Source: Physcomitrium patens (taxonomy: Eukaryota > Streptophyta > Bryopsida > Funariales > Funariaceae). Taken from it: a stretch of 64,000 bases of DNA. This document shows positions 21,428-33,593 of the stretch, piece by piece (the first letter of the stretch is position 1; each line of letters opens with the position of its first letter). The translations under genes and the position numbers were made by a program. Location of the stretch: NCBI RefSeq assembly GCF_000002425.4, contig NC_037254.1:25925679-25989678 (forward strand), read 5' to 3'. The notes below the pieces were generated by a model, which saw only the letters and a program-made list of their open reading frames with translations, had not been told where the DNA came from and did not search any database.

Positions 21428-23644
21428 ATGGCAACAAATGGGACTTCTATGGCTGCCATGTCAAGATGGATTGTGGATTCAGATTGTTCCAAGCATATGA
21501 CATCTTATAAGTGTTCATTTGATACTTATGAAGCTATTCCAGCATCAAACGTGGTGTTGGCAGATAGTGGTACATATGAAGCCATTGGAATTGGCTCTAT
21601 TATGGTGGAGGTGGTTGTGAATGGACAAACCAATCAGATCAGACTCAAAAACGTCCTTCATATGCCTAAGATGAAGCAAAACCTTCTTTTAGTGAGTAAA
21701 CTTGTAACGGAAGGTTTTAAAGTTCAATTTGATATGAATGGATGTTTTGTAAGATCATTGAGTGGAGACAAGGTCTTAAAAGGCTTGAAAGATGAAAATT
21801 TATACTACCTCATTTATAAGAAGGTGAATGGAGTAGAGGTAGTTGTATTTGCTGAATTTACATCAAACGAAGACAAGTTGAATATATGGCATCGTCGCCT
21901 TGGCCATTTGAATGTAAAGAGCATGAAAGAGCTCAAGACCATGGTAAGTAGCTTAGATCTTGGAAATACAAGCCAAAATATAAAACAACTTGCATGTGAA
22001 AGATGCATACAAGGCAAAGAATAAAGGGCCTCATTTTCAAGGAGTGTAGCAACACGTGCTACCAAGTTGCTAGAGATTGTCCATTCAGATGTATGTGGAC
22101 CTATGAAAAATACAAGTATTGGAGGATCAAGGTTTTTCCTCACTTTCATTGATGATTATTTAAGAAAGATTTGGATCTATATTCTTAAAGCCAAGAGCGA
22201 ATGCTTTTGGAGGTTTAAGGAGTTTAAAGCACTTGTTAAAAAACAAAGTGAATGCTAGATCAAGGTGCTACGTACGGACAATGGAGGTGAATATATGTCT
22301 AAGCAATTTGATGTTTATTTGAAGAATGAAGGAATTGCTACACAAACCACAACTCCGTACACTCCACAACAAAATGATGTTGCTGAAAGGGCAAATCAAA
22401 CCATTGTAGAGATGGCAAGGAGTATGTTACATGCTCAAAACCTTGGCTATGAATTTTGGGCGGAAGCTGTGGTGAATGCAGTATCTACAAGAAATAGATG
22501 TCCAACAAGTGCTCTTGCATCAGTGACACCACAAGAAGCATAGAGTGGTAGACAACCTTGTATTTCCTATATGAGGACCTTTGGTTGTATTGCATATGCA
22601 AAAATACCTGATTGTATGAGGTCCAAACTTGATGCAAAAGATATAAAGTGTGTATTTCTTAGTTATTGTGAAGGTACCAAGGCATATAAGCTAATGTGCT
22701 TGGAATCCAAGAAGATCATCAAAAGTCATGATGTTGTGTTTTTAGAGCATCAGAGTGCTTGTGAGCACTTGGAGATGTATCCAAGTGGGAGTAATGGTGT
22801 GTTTGTGGATACATCTTTGAATTCAATAAAGAAACAAGAAGATGAAGTCAATGAAGATGATGAAGATGAAAAGCCAAAGAAGGTTGAAAAGATGAAGGCT
22901 CCTATAATTGATAGGACTGGCAATGAAAGAAATGAAGATGTTGAAGATTGGAATGATGATAATGATGAAGACTTCCAACCATTGAGTAAGAAATGACAAG
23001 GTTTAAGAGTTGGAAAAGAACAAGGTGAATGTGCTTCAATCAATGAAAGGAGATATCCTTTGAGAGAAAGAAGGCAACGTGGCGAATCATGGAAGAATCT
23101 CATCTTCCCTCAAATAAGTGAAGAAAATTCAAATGTTGCTCTTCTTGCTGATCCATTGTCTTTGTGTGATGCTATGAAGAGTGAAGATGCAATCAAGTGG
23201 GAAAAGGCTATGGAAGAAGAGTACCAATCTCTTATAGACAATGGTACATGGGAATTAGCAACTCTTCTACCAAATCGATCTAGTGTTGGTTGTAAATGGG
23301 TGTTTATGACTAAAAGAGATGTAATGGATGTGGTGGTGAGGCACAAAGCAAGATTAGTTGTCAAAAGATATTCACAAGTTGTTGGAATTGATTTCAATGA
23401 GACTTATGCACCCATTACCAAATTCACCACCATAAGGACCATTGTAGCAATTGGGACAGCAATGGATTTGGAAATACACCAAATGGATGTGAAGATAGCC
23501 TTTTTGAATGAGGAATTGCAAGAAGACATCTACATGGACCAACCTCAAGGATTTGTACAACAAGGCAAAGAACATCTTGTTTGCAAATTAAAGAAATCTT
23601 TGTATGGATTGAAACAATCACCAAGGACATCGTACCATGTCTAA
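21428..23644 (+). pseudogene. Copia-B pol: protease, integrase, partial RT
   Basis: The protease region has VDSDCSKHMTS near 21,474. The integrase zinc site has HRRLGHLNVKSM and CERCIQGK (to 22,021). The integrase core has IVHSDVCGPM, LRTDNGGEYMS and QQNDVAERANQ, so the DDE residues are visible. An acidic linker (VNEDDEDEKPKK) lies near 22,850. RT runs from WEKAMEEEYQSLIDNGTWEL through KARLVVKRYSQ and DVKIAFLNEELQEDIYM to LKKSLYGLKQSPR at 23,630. Stops lie at 22,022, 22,256, 22,541 and 22,994. The YVDD active site is deleted. Confidence 0.9.
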
Positions 23645-23659
23645 AGGTAGACCAATCCA

Positions 23660-24080
23660 TTGAAAAACGGTAAACAAGATATTGAGGTGCTTAAAAGGAT
23701 ATGTGTTCTTCATTCGAGTGGGAGCCATTTCATGGAATTGCAAGAGACAACCTATTATTGTAAGATCAATGATGGAGGCAGAGAACATGGCAGTAAGATA
23801 TTATGCAACGTAAGCATGATTGATTACGTAACTCTTAGAAGACATTGGACAAGTGCAATTAGAAGCCACACTCATTAAGTGTGACAATCAAGGATGTCTT
23901 AGATTTGCCAAGAATCCAAAACACCATTCAAGGAACAAGTACATTGATGTTCAACATCATTTTATACGAGAGAAGATTGAAGACGGAATAATAGGTCTGA
24001 AGTATTGTGCTATAAATGACATGCTTGCTGATGTGCTTATAAAGGCATTGGTCAAGGATAGACATCATGAATTAATTTAA
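23660..24080 (+). pseudogene. Copia-B RNase H end
   Basis: After the RT deletion the sequence resumes in the copia RNase H: a frame around 23,853-24,080 shows CDNQGCLRFAKNPKHHSRN, KYIDVQHHFIREK and NDMLADVLIKAL. These are the usual end-of-pol landmarks, with DMLTK mutated. Frame changes occur at about 23,820-23,860. Confidence 0.88.
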
Positions 24081-24123
24081 AGATTAGATTAAAAGCCTTT
24101 TGAATATTAGCAAAGTGAGAGTG

Positions 24124-24423
24124 TTGAAGAACAACAAGTACTTGCTTAGTTATAATTGACATAAAGTTTAAGCATAGTATGTTGCTAATAGTAAAAAGGG
24201 AGCAAAGAGGTAAAGTAAATTATTGTGGTAGTACCAAGGCTTTAGTAAGATGAGGTAGAAATGGATGTAATATCAAATGGATGGAAGTTGCCTCGTTTGT
24301 GCGTAAACCACCACCTATAAGTAAAGAGTGTTGGAAGTAAGAGATATCTTCTTCCACACTTCTATTAGAATACAATCCTTAATGATGCTAAGTGTTTGTA
24401 GCCTTTAGACTTCTTTTTTTTCA
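24124..24423 (+). repeat. 3' LTR of copia-B
   Basis: It is the partner of 19,791-20,088, with TGAAGAAC at its start and TTTCA at its end. It is preceded by the purine-rich CAAAGTGAGAGTG, the likely plus-strand primer. Confidence 0.85.
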
Positions 24424-24558
24424 ATAGTTTTGATTTGATCTTTCTTGCTATTTACAATTCTTTTGATTCTAATGGTTTATTTGAAATCTTTAAAAAGTCT
24501 ATAGTTTAGGAGATATGAGGTTTTCAAAATCCCAAAATTTATCTTTGATTAATATATG

Positions 24559-24559
<1 letters not shown>

Positions 24560-24594
<35 letters not shown>
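24560..24594. repeat. TA microsatellite
   Basis: An uninterrupted run of AT dinucleotides lies in T-rich sequence right of copia-B. Confidence 0.9.
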
Positions 24595-24597
<3 letters not shown>

Positions 24598-24712
24598 TAT
24601 AATAAATATATAGAGGTACTTAGATATAATATTAATAGATTAAATAGAAAATATATGTGTACATCATTTTTTTGTTTCAAATTATTATGTGTATATTCTT
24701 TTTTGTATATAC

Positions 24713-25435
24713 TAGGGTTTACGATTTAGGATTTCGAATTTAGGATTATTAGAGCATCCTAGAAGTTTTTGATCCTAAATATCTCTCAATATATCATATT
24801 TTTTTTTGTTTTGAAATTTTGCCAAAGCTTGTATTGTCTCTAAGACCTCTATAAGTGTTTTTATTTTTCAAAAGTATGTATTTCATTTTTATAATTTAGT
24901 ATTTATAAATCCTAATTAGGATTTAGGATTAGGATTAAAAATAGAATTAAAGTTACATTATAGTAGAAATTTATCTTTGTTATGGATGCCAAATAATGTG
25001 AAAGCAAGGAAATTTTATAGGAAGGGAAGCTTAATTCGTTGATACTCCTCTACAGACTTTACATTATACTTCCTTCCTTTAATATCTTGAATTCTTGATA
25101 TTGTGCAAAGTTTTAGGGTTTGGGATTACAAGAGTGTCCTAGAGATTTTTGATCCTATATATCTCTCAATGTATCACATTTTTTTCCATTTTAAAATTTT
25201 ACCAAGCCTTAAATTGTCCCAAAGACCTCTATAAACGTTTTTGTTTTTCAAAAATATATATTTTTTTTTTTCATGATGTAGGATTTAAGAATTGTAATTA
25301 GAATTTAAAGACTTTAATTTGGAATTTAAATTTTATATTTATTATCATGTGAAAATTGTGTATAGAAATAGAATGCGTATCAAATTTTGCTTAGCCAAAA
25401 CAAATGTAGACACGTGAGTTGTTCACTTAGTGCAA
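24713..25435. repeat. Telomere-headed repeat, two partial copies
   Basis: Copy 1 starts at about 24,713 (GGGTTTACGATTTAGG) and copy 2 at about 25,111 (TTTTAGGGTTTGGGATTACA). Each is followed by a conserved block containing GTCCTAGAGRTTTTTGATCC, ATATCTCTCAATRTATCA, TTGCCAAGGCTT, GACCTCTATAAACG and TTTTTCAAAAATATGTATTT. The same order recurs at 26,977 and 47,076. It is non-coding. Confidence 0.7.
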
Positions 25436-25439
25436 GTCT

Positions 25440-26970
25440 AGTATTACCTCCAGATTTGTTCGCTCTCTATTTGCTATATCATTAGCTCTTTGTCTTTGTT
25501 GTCTTCCACCTGCCATTGCACCTTCTGATCCCACTATTTGGACACCATCTTGACATCAGTATCCTTAGCATACTTTATGAGAATTGACGCAACGACGATA
25601 GTGTCGTCGTGTACTATTGCTGCAACTACTATGCAGCCAATGCCGGATGTGCACCTTGAATCTCCATCATCAACTTTTGAGCGCACTCTCTCTAATGACA
25701 TCCTAGTCGATCTAGGATGCATCTCCAAATACAGCCTCCAATGCTCTCTTGCGCTTAATATCACCGCCAACATAATTGGCTATGCTCAATATGCAATCAC
25801 TCCTTCTTTGTGCAGTTACTCCTCTCATAGGGCATATCTACAATCTAAGCTCTTCATCCATAGTGCGTGGGATTAGCTTGGAATAATGCGATGCTTCACC
25901 ACTCTCTTCCTCAGGCCGTTGCAGTCACTCCTTGCGTAAGGGACATGCATGCATCAAGATCCAAGAAAAATATCCTACGGCGCTCATCTCCTTCAGTCTC
26001 TCCATTTGTGATACGTTGGACCTTTTTCTCCACTCTCTTCTCCTCCTAAAATCGTTGTAGATATTCTTCGTGGCGGGTGCATGCATGCATTACAATCCAA
26101 GATAGATACCTTGCGGTGCCTATTTAATTCGCATTGCTTCCCTTTTCATGACTTGAATCTCGATCCTACGTCACTCTTTGCATGAAGCACATGTGTGCAT
26201 CGTGATGTAGGATGAACGATCCATGATGCTCGCTCTTTCCTGCCTCTCCAATTGTGGTGCGTGGAATTGGCATGGAATAGTGCCATGTCGCACCTCTTCT
26301 TCTTTAATACCATGGTGCCTTCCCCCAACTCCTTGTTGCTGTGTTTACCTTGATCCTCTACTACTTGCAACCGCCAAAATAACTGACTTTATATAGTTTG
26401 TAATCACTCCTCCCGTGGCCAATTTCTACAATCCAAGACAAACGCCTTGTGACGTCCATTTTCTTCTACATTAAATTGGCATAGAATAAAGCCATGTCGT
26501 ACCTCTTCTCTCTTTAGATTGCTGTAGTCACTCATCGTACGGGGTGCAAACATCCACTATGATCGAAGATAAACGTCCTATAATGCCTCTTTCAATTCAA
26601 CTTTCTATGCATAGTGTATGGAATAGCACCATGCCATGCCTCTCTCCTCCTTATACTGTTGTAGTCACTCTACTTGTTAGGTGCATGCACACACTACAAT
26701 CTACAATAAATGCCCTGCTACGCTCATTCTCTTCCGCCTCTCTATCCATGATTTATTGAATCTCTTTTTCCTCCATTCCATCCCTTTCACTCAGATCGCT
26801 AATTCACACTGCTTCTCTTTACATGACGTGAACCTTGACCGTGAGGATGATAAGCAAGATAAGAACCAACTACGAGAAAGGAAGAGTGCAAAAAAGAGAG
26901 ATTATTCTGAATTGAACATCATATGTATGGTCGCGAAATTCTCTCAGACTGAACTGGACAATGTGAGAAT
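25440..26970. repeat. Decayed GC-richer repeat with imperfect tandem units
   Basis: The sequence becomes less A+T-rich right after the telomere-headed block. Between about 25,866 and 26,760 there are about five imperfect units, each with GGAATAGTGCCATGC-like, TTGCAGTCACTCCT-like, GTGCATGCATGCAYTACAATCCAAGATAAA-like and CGGTGCTCATTCTCTTC-like blocks. Related blocks occur at 49,860-49,960. Short frames exist on both strands but none is sustained or recognisable. I regard the stretch as the decayed body of the telomere-headed repeat. Confidence 0.5.
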
Positions 26971-26976
26971 GAGAGA

Positions 26977-27730
26977 CTAGGTTTAGGATTTAGGATTTAG
27001 AGTTTAGGGTTACAAGAGTGTCCTAGAGGTTTTTGATCTTAAATATTTCTCAATTTATCATTGGTTTTTCTATTCTAAAATTTTTCTAAGGCTTATAATG
27101 ACCTAAGGACCTCTATAAACATTTTTGTTTTTCAAAAATATGTATTTTATTTTTTATAATTTAGGGTTTATAAATCCTAATTAGGATTTAAAGACTGTAA
27201 TTCGTGATCTAAGTTTCATATTTGTTATGATGTGAAAATTGTGTATAGAATTGAAATGCTTATCAAATTTTGTTTAGTGAGAATAAACCTCGACATACAA
27301 GTTTTTCACCTAGTCCAGGTCAAGTGAGTGTCCTATGTTACTCCTTGCCTTATTCATTGGATTCCAACTCAATCCTGCATATGTCTTCACTCCAATATTT
27401 GGCCGCTCTCCACTTACCGCACCTCTAGCTTTCCTTTCCTCGTTTTTTTCTACTTCCCATAGCTCTTTTTGATTCCACCGTCTTGACACCTTTGTCAACG
27501 TTTCAAATATGCTCTGCGAGGTTCAATACAACAACAATGGTTTTGTCGTGTATTATTGTTTCTGCTCCATCATTGACTTCTATGACACTCCCATTGGCAA
27601 TGTCAAATACATCTGCAAGTATAGCCCTCATTGCTTGTATCGCCACAAGTAGCAATTGTAGCTACTCCAACATGTGCACAAAAAAATATGTTCGACGATA
27701 ATAATTTTATCCATCTTTGCACGGTGTCGT
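26977..27730. repeat. Telomere-headed repeat, copy 3, with start of GC-richer body
   Basis: GTTTAGGATTTAGGATTTAGAGTTTAGGGTTAC heads the same conserved block as at 24,713. From 27,310 it passes into a body similar to that following 47,440 (GTCCAGGTCAAGTGAGTGTCC; CGCTCTCCACTTACCGCACC). The frame near 27,520-27,650 reads YNNNGFVVYYC and IIDFYDTPIGN, comparable to FDFCKTPAGD at 47,555. This suggests a decayed coding segment of unknown identity. Confidence 0.5.
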
Positions 27731-28755
27731 GATGTAATATAGATAACAAGTGAAAGGGTGAAGAATATATCATGTTTTGAGGATCTTACTTCAAAAATAT
27801 TGTAACAAATTATCTTGGAAAAATAGTTAATAGTCAAAGGGTAGAAAAATTAAAGGTGCTAATACTACCTATTTACAAATTATGCTTCTATTTACTTTGT
27901 AAGGCCATAAATAAGGCAAAACAAGGTAGATTAGAAAAATAAAGGATATAGGAATATGTAGGGAGGGGTTAGGAGTGCAAATTAGTAAAAATTACCTCAA
28001 GAAGACGAAAGTTGATACCCGAAGAGGACCAGTTATGAACCTGGGTCGAAATCAGATCCCAAGGCACATAACCATACTCTGACGAGGATTCAAGGATTCC
28101 TTGGCAGATCGGAGAGTGGGGTTTGATAGAAGATTGCATAGGGTTTCTATAGGCATTGATTTTGGGTGATTTGGAGTTGTTATGACTTTGTAAGAGCTTT
28201 GCAAAGTCAAGGTTTCTTACGGATGATTTGGGTTTTATGAAATAAAATAAGGTTTATGTTTTGGGTGATTTCAAGAGTTTTGTAATAGATCTATAAATGA
28301 AATTTTTTGGGTTTATGGTTATAGTTGTGTTTAATATGTATCATAAAATTAAGCTCGATCTAACGGTTAAATTGAGGAATATTGAGGTTTAAGTGGGTCA
28401 AGGTCTCAGAAAGTAGAACTTTAGGACCAGTGGGGGTTTTTAATATTACTTGCAATCAACTAATTGGATTAGAATGAAACTTATGTAAGAGGATATGAGA
28501 CTTGTTTTTCTATGCGTATGAGAATTTTGAGATCAATCGAACAATGTAAAGGAGAGATATTGGCTCTGGAAGATTGGCATTAAGATTGGAGAAGGAGGCC
28601 GGCTAATATCCGAGCACATTTATGAGGATATCGTCAATTTGGTAACTCCGATTTTTTTTAATTTTTTTTGTGCTTATTTTAAACTTAGTTTTTAAGAAGT
28701 GTGAAAAATTTGAATTAAGATCAACGGTTTATTCATTAGTTATTGAGGTTTAAAT
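27731..28755. other. Gene-free stretch, probably repeat-derived
   Basis: I see no sustained frame and no known domain. 28,010-28,640 has a more even base composition and no internal repeats. Since it passes without a break into the telomere-like tract at 28,760, it may be part of the same repeat. Confidence 0.4.
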
Positions 28756-29470
28756 TTGTTGTGGGAATTACTAGGGTTTGGTTTAGGATTTGGTTAGGAT
28801 TTTGTTAGGATTTGGTTTAGGATTTGGTTTAAGGTTTAGAGTTTGGATTAGGATTTGATTTAGGGATTAGAATTTGGATTAGGGTTTGATTTAGGATTTA
28901 GGATTTGGATAGGATTTGATTTAAGATATAGGATTTTGTTAGGGTTTGGTTTAAGGTTTAGGGTTTCAATTAGGATTTGGTTTAGGATTTGATTAGGGTT
29001 TGATTTAGGGTTTAGGATTTAAGGTTTGGATTAGGATTTGGATTAGGATTTGGATTAGGATTTGATTTAGGGTTTAAGATTTGGATGGGATTTGATTTAG
29101 GATTTAAGATTTGATTAGGGTTTAGTTTAAGATTTTATTAGGATTTTTTTAGGATTTAAGATTTAATTAATTTGGGCCTAAAGTTTGAATGAAGTCCAAT
29201 AGGATTTTAACTAGGATTAAATTAAGATTGAATTGAAATATATTTGAGAGATATTTGTGATTATTATTATTATATTTTTTTAAGATTTTTTATTATTTTT
29301 TGGAAATTTCTTTGAGGTTTCTTTGAATTTGATTAAGCTTGTTTAATATTATTGTGGTCCAATTAGAGTATTATTAGTATTATATTAGAATTAGGATTTT
29401 GTTATTGTAATTTCTATTCTTCCTTCTACAGGTAGGTGCCCGGAGCATTCTTAAGTAAGACTAAGCCCTA
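28756..29470 (+). repeat. Degenerate telomere-like tract (G-rich sense) and repeat end
   Basis: From 28,770 to about 29,165 the sequence is a run of units such as GGATTTGGTTTAGGATTTGG and AGGGTTTGATTTAGG, degenerate forms of TTTAGGG. After that come CTCAAATATATTTC-like, AATTTCTATTCTTCCTTCTACAGG and GTGCCCGGAGCATTCTTAAGTAAGAC. The whole block is an inverted relative of 7,491-8,070. It ends against short, better-preserved CCCTAAA units (29,465-29,490). Confidence 0.75.
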
Positions 29471-29490
29471 AACCCTAAATCCTAAATCCT
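29461..29490 (-). repeat. Short telomeric tract at gypsy truncation point
   Basis: CTAAGCCCTAAACCCTAAATCCTAAATCC lies exactly between the repeat block and the broken 3' end of the gypsy copy that follows. Confidence 0.85.
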
Positions 29491-29542
29491 TTCTTCACTT
29501 ATTTATGAAATCTAGGTTCAATAGCCAAATGTAAGCTTGAGA

Positions 29543-30300
29543 TCATCTTTGCCTCAGGGATTTGGCATGTCTCCATCTCACATGTATAAACTTGCAAAAA
29601 CTTAATAATCTTACATCCTTCAAACCTGCTAAATTTATTGATGACTCCATACACTGCCCTTGTGATATTTTTTTCAATTGCTTGCACTCTTTTAGAAACT
29701 TGAAAAGAGTTCGCCAAAATCTTGATACAAATTGAGTTCCCCTATCCGATATAATATCCTTGGGTAATCCATGATAGTAATAAATATTGTTAAGAGAGAG
29801 CTTAGCTATTTCTTTGCTTATGATAGATTTTGTACATGGTACAAAATATGTCATCTTGGTAAAACGATCTACTATCACGAACATAGAATCATAAGAACTT
29901 GAGATTAGAAGATTCCTGATGAAGTCCATAGAAACAGAAGACCATGGATGTTCTAGAATGGGTAGTAGTTGAAGAAGTCCAAAAGGTTGATGACGAGGAT
30001 TTTTGATCTTGAGCAAACATCACATGATTGTACAAAATCTTTGACTGCCTTCCACATTTGAGGCCACCAAAAATCCCTAGATATCAGCTCCAAAGTCTTG
30101 TTGTATCCAAAATGTCTTGCTGCTGAGAAGTCGTGACGAGCTTGAAGAATACGTTAATGTACTTCTCCTTCTGGAACATATAGGCGTCCTTCGAAATAGA
30201 GTAGGTTGTTCTTGAATTCAAATTTAGAGGGATCATGAGATTTAGAAGAATTATTGTTGATATCATGAAGAAGAGGGTTTGAAGACATACTTAACTGGAC
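29543..30300 (-). pseudogene. Integrase part, gypsy family 1 copy B
   Basis: Minus-strand 29,543-30,016 reads through HPWSSVSMDFIRNLL-like sequence, IVDRFTKMTYFVPCTKSI and DIISDRGTQFVSRFWRTLF, which carry the first two catalytic acidic residues. After that the frame is foreign and the DE..E part is missing. The zinc-binding region lies upstream at 30,016-30,270 in shifted frames. Confidence 0.85.
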
Positions 30301-30345
30301 TTGCTTAAGAAAAGTTAAATCAACAGTCAATGTTGATTTTATTGC

Positions 30346-31872
30346 TCAAAGATGAAATTGCTCCAATTTCAAGAAAACTGTTCTTTGTTGCTCAAAAGCT
30401 GCATCTCCTTCTTTTGGTGCAAGATAAGAACGTCTAGACAACGCATCAGATAAACCTTGTTGTTTTTCTGGCCGATAAGTGATGATGAACTCGAATCTTG
30501 ATAAAGACATGCTCCAACAAGCTTGACGACGATTCAATACGCGTACTAACATAAAATATTCGAGGTTCTTGTGATTTGTATACACGATGACTGGTCTGGA
30601 AGCGCCTTCTAGATAATGACGTCATTCTTGAAAAGAATCTATAATTATAAGAAGTTCTTTGTCATGGATCTCATAATTGATTTCTGTTGTTGAGAATTCT
30701 CTTGAATTAAAGGCTATTAGATGAAGTTTGTCATCTATTCCCATTTGTGATAAAACCACACCCAGAGCAAAGTCTGATACATTTGTTTCTATAAAGAATG
30801 CTTTGGAAAAATCAACATGATACAAGATTGGTGCAAAAATAAATGCTGTCTTCAAAGATTCAAAAGTAACTTTTGCTTCTTGATTCCATTGGAGTTTGTC
30901 TTTACAAGTCAAACGTGTAAGTGGAGCTGCAACTCGAGAGAAGTCTTTGATGAAGATCCGATAGTAGTTGGTAAATTCCAAAAAACATTGGACATCTCTT
31001 ACCGTTTTTGGGGTCTTCCAATCTATAATAGTTTGAACTTTTTTAGGCTCCATCATAGGTCCATCATTTGAAATGTTGTAATCTAAGAAATTGACTTGAA
31101 TAGTGTAGAATACACACTTTTCTATCTTGGCATAGAGTCTTGCATCTCTTAATTTTTGTAACTCACGACGAGCATGAAGTTCATGTTCTTCTGGATTCTT
31201 AGAATAGATCAAGATATCGTCTAGATAACAAACCACAAAATCGTCCAAAAACTCTCAAAAAACATCATTCATTAGATGTTGAAAAGCTGCTGATGCATTT
31301 GTAAGTTCAAAAGGCATGACGTTGTATTCAAAATGTCCATACCTAGTTCGAAATGCAGTCTTCCATTCATCTCCTTCTTTGATGGGTACTAGATTGTATG
31401 CTCTCTGAAGATCTATTTTTGTATAGATCTTAGCTTGATTCAATTGATCAAGAAGTCCAAATATTAAAGATAGTGGATACTTGTTCTTGATGGTAATCTT
31501 GTTGAGTCTTCGATAATCAACACACATCTGCAATGATCCATCTTTTTTCTTCACAAATAGAATTGGAGCTCCTGTCGGAGATTTAGAATGGTGTATGAAA
31601 TTCTTGGCTAGATTTTCTTCAATATACTCCTTGAGTTCAGTGAACTCATTTTGTGATAAACTGTGGATTGGTCCAAATGGCGGTTGTGCTCCTTCTTGAA
31701 GGTCAATTGAGCAATCATAGGAACGATGTTCCGAGAGTGTATCCGTATTCTTTTTTTCGAATACATCTTGAAATTCTTGATATTGGCTTGGGTTGCCATT
31801 TGAAGTCTTTTCACTAGTAAAAACAGCTGTGGCATAAATAATATATGGTGATTCTTTCATAGCAGCATGCAA
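30346..31872 (-). pseudogene. RT and RNase H, gypsy family 1 copy B
   Basis: RT spans 31,872-30,622 in two frames. [22 protein letters not shown] is intact in the upper part and VVCYLDDILIYSKN lies near 31,230. A stop at about 31,250 separates the halves. RNase H follows, with ETNVSDFALGVVLSQ (the first Asp changed to Asn) and YTNHKNLEYFM (Asp to Asn). Both changes hit catalytic acids, so the enzyme would be dead even without the stops. Confidence 0.9.
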
Positions 31873-31957
31873 GAAAGCTTTTGCACCTATATATACGGGT
31901 TTAATTGAACTGGACTTATGACTCTCTACTTGATTAACTACACTGTTAGTTATACTT

Positions 31958-33384
31958 TTAGAAAAAGTAAGAATTTGGGAAATCCAATCTATTTGAGGAT
32001 TGTATTTTTTTTAACCACAATAAACCTAAAATGACTGGATTAGAGGGAGATCTAATGATATTAAATACTACAAAACTATTATGACTATTGATTATTACTT
32101 CTATAGGAAGGATTTTGTGAGTAATATCTCCAGAAGACAATGGACAACCATTTATGACTTCTATATGAACAGGTTTAGTTTTCTTTACTAAAAATATGCT
32201 ATGTCTTTTAGTAAATTCTTCATCTAAAAAATATGTTGAGGCTCTTGAATCTAACAAGACAGAGACTTTGTAATGTTTAGGTCTTAAAATAATATTTAAT
32301 ATAAAACAAGGAGAGGACTCTGAGGAGAGAATAGGACCTTTACTAGATGTTGTGCAAGGTTCCGGCCGCACGGTTCCTATTATATCTGGACAAACTCGTT
32401 TTCTAACATATTGTCTTCTTTCACAGCCATACTTCTCATTTTGTGATTGCATCATTTCTTTGGACAATGTTGAGCAGTATGCTTTGGTTCTCCACAATAT
32501 AAACATAATCCTTCTTGACGACGATGAGTCTTTTTTTGCTCAGTAAGAAGTTTGAAACGTACTGCATCAATTTGCATACCCTCTACTTCCGAATGTATGT
32601 GTTGAAGAGATGTTGGTGTTGCCATTGAATTATAGTAACGTTGAGGTCCACTTGTATGGTTCTCAGATTGGAATTTAAAAAGGCGATTGTTGCACTTCAC
32701 AGCAAAGTCAATTTCTTGACTCAATGTTTGAGGATCAAGTAAGTTGAGTATTAATTTTTTTACCTCATATTGTAATCCGTAGAGAAATTGGCTAATAAGT
32801 GCAGCATCATCCCACTTGATATCAGTTATAAGTTGTCAAAATTGTAAAATGTACAACGTTACTAATCGATTGCCTTGTCATAAAATATGGATCTTATTGG
32901 TTGCAACATGAATTGCATCATGTTCTCCATACATGGATCGAAACTCCACCAAAAAAGCCTCTAGATTATCTAATATTGGATTGCATCATTCAAGAAAAGA
33001 TGAAAACCATGATAGTGCTGAATCTGAAAGAAGTGTACCAATGAATCTAACTTGCGATCTTAGAATTTAATAGCTTTGGGATTGAAGTTCAATCACAAGT
33101 TGTACTTGATTAATAAATCTTTAAAAGTTGGATCTGGTGCCATCAAACTTCTCGGGTAGGGCAATTCTTGGTTTTTTAACACTTGAAGGACGTTCCACTA
33201 TAGGAGAAAGGACATGGTTTGGTGTAGATGTTGAAGCAGCTCCAACCATTTCTATATCTTCACTTCCTGCCAATCTTATTGCTTCTTCTGGTGGTAAATT
33301 GAGTTGATGCATCGCAAGTATTAACTCCCTCAATTGCTCTTGCATTTGTACCATTGCACTCTTCATTTCAACAAGTTCTGCCAT
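31958..33384 (-). pseudogene. Gag and protease, gypsy family 1 copy B
   Basis: Gag starts at 33,384 with MAELVEMKSAMVQMQEQLRE and keeps frame through NHVLSPIVERPSS, the place where the young copy has shifted. The middle is broken. The end (32,724-32,452) carries the zinc knuckle. Protease lies in 32,506-31,958 with LLDSRASTYFLDEEF; the active site DSGA has become DSRA, so it is inactive. Confidence 0.88.
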
Positions 33385-33593
33385 GATAACACTTAGAAGA
33401 GAGATGTCTAATATTGCTTAAGAAAAATAGAAGAGAGGACTTCAGAATAAAAAAAATACTAGGGACAATATCAATTTAGAAGATGGTAATCTGCAACTTC
33501 TAATATGCTTATATCTTATCAAGAAAAAGGAGTAATCCACTCTTAATCAAGATTAGACAAAGCTCTGATATTGTAGGTGTACTCTTGTTAATC

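Larger units (their letters stand above)
19791..24423 (+). mobile_element. Copia-B: complete-outline Ty1/copia, inactive
   Basis: The element is about 4.6 kb. It contains both LTRs, gag, protease, integrase, and a reverse transcriptase that stops before its active site, followed by the RNase H end. At least seven in-frame stops and a large RT deletion make it inactive. The stops are all of the kind produced by C-to-T or G-to-A change from Gln, Trp or Arg codons. The protease motif reads VDSDCS rather than the usual VDSGC/A, a further G-to-A change. Confidence 0.92.
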
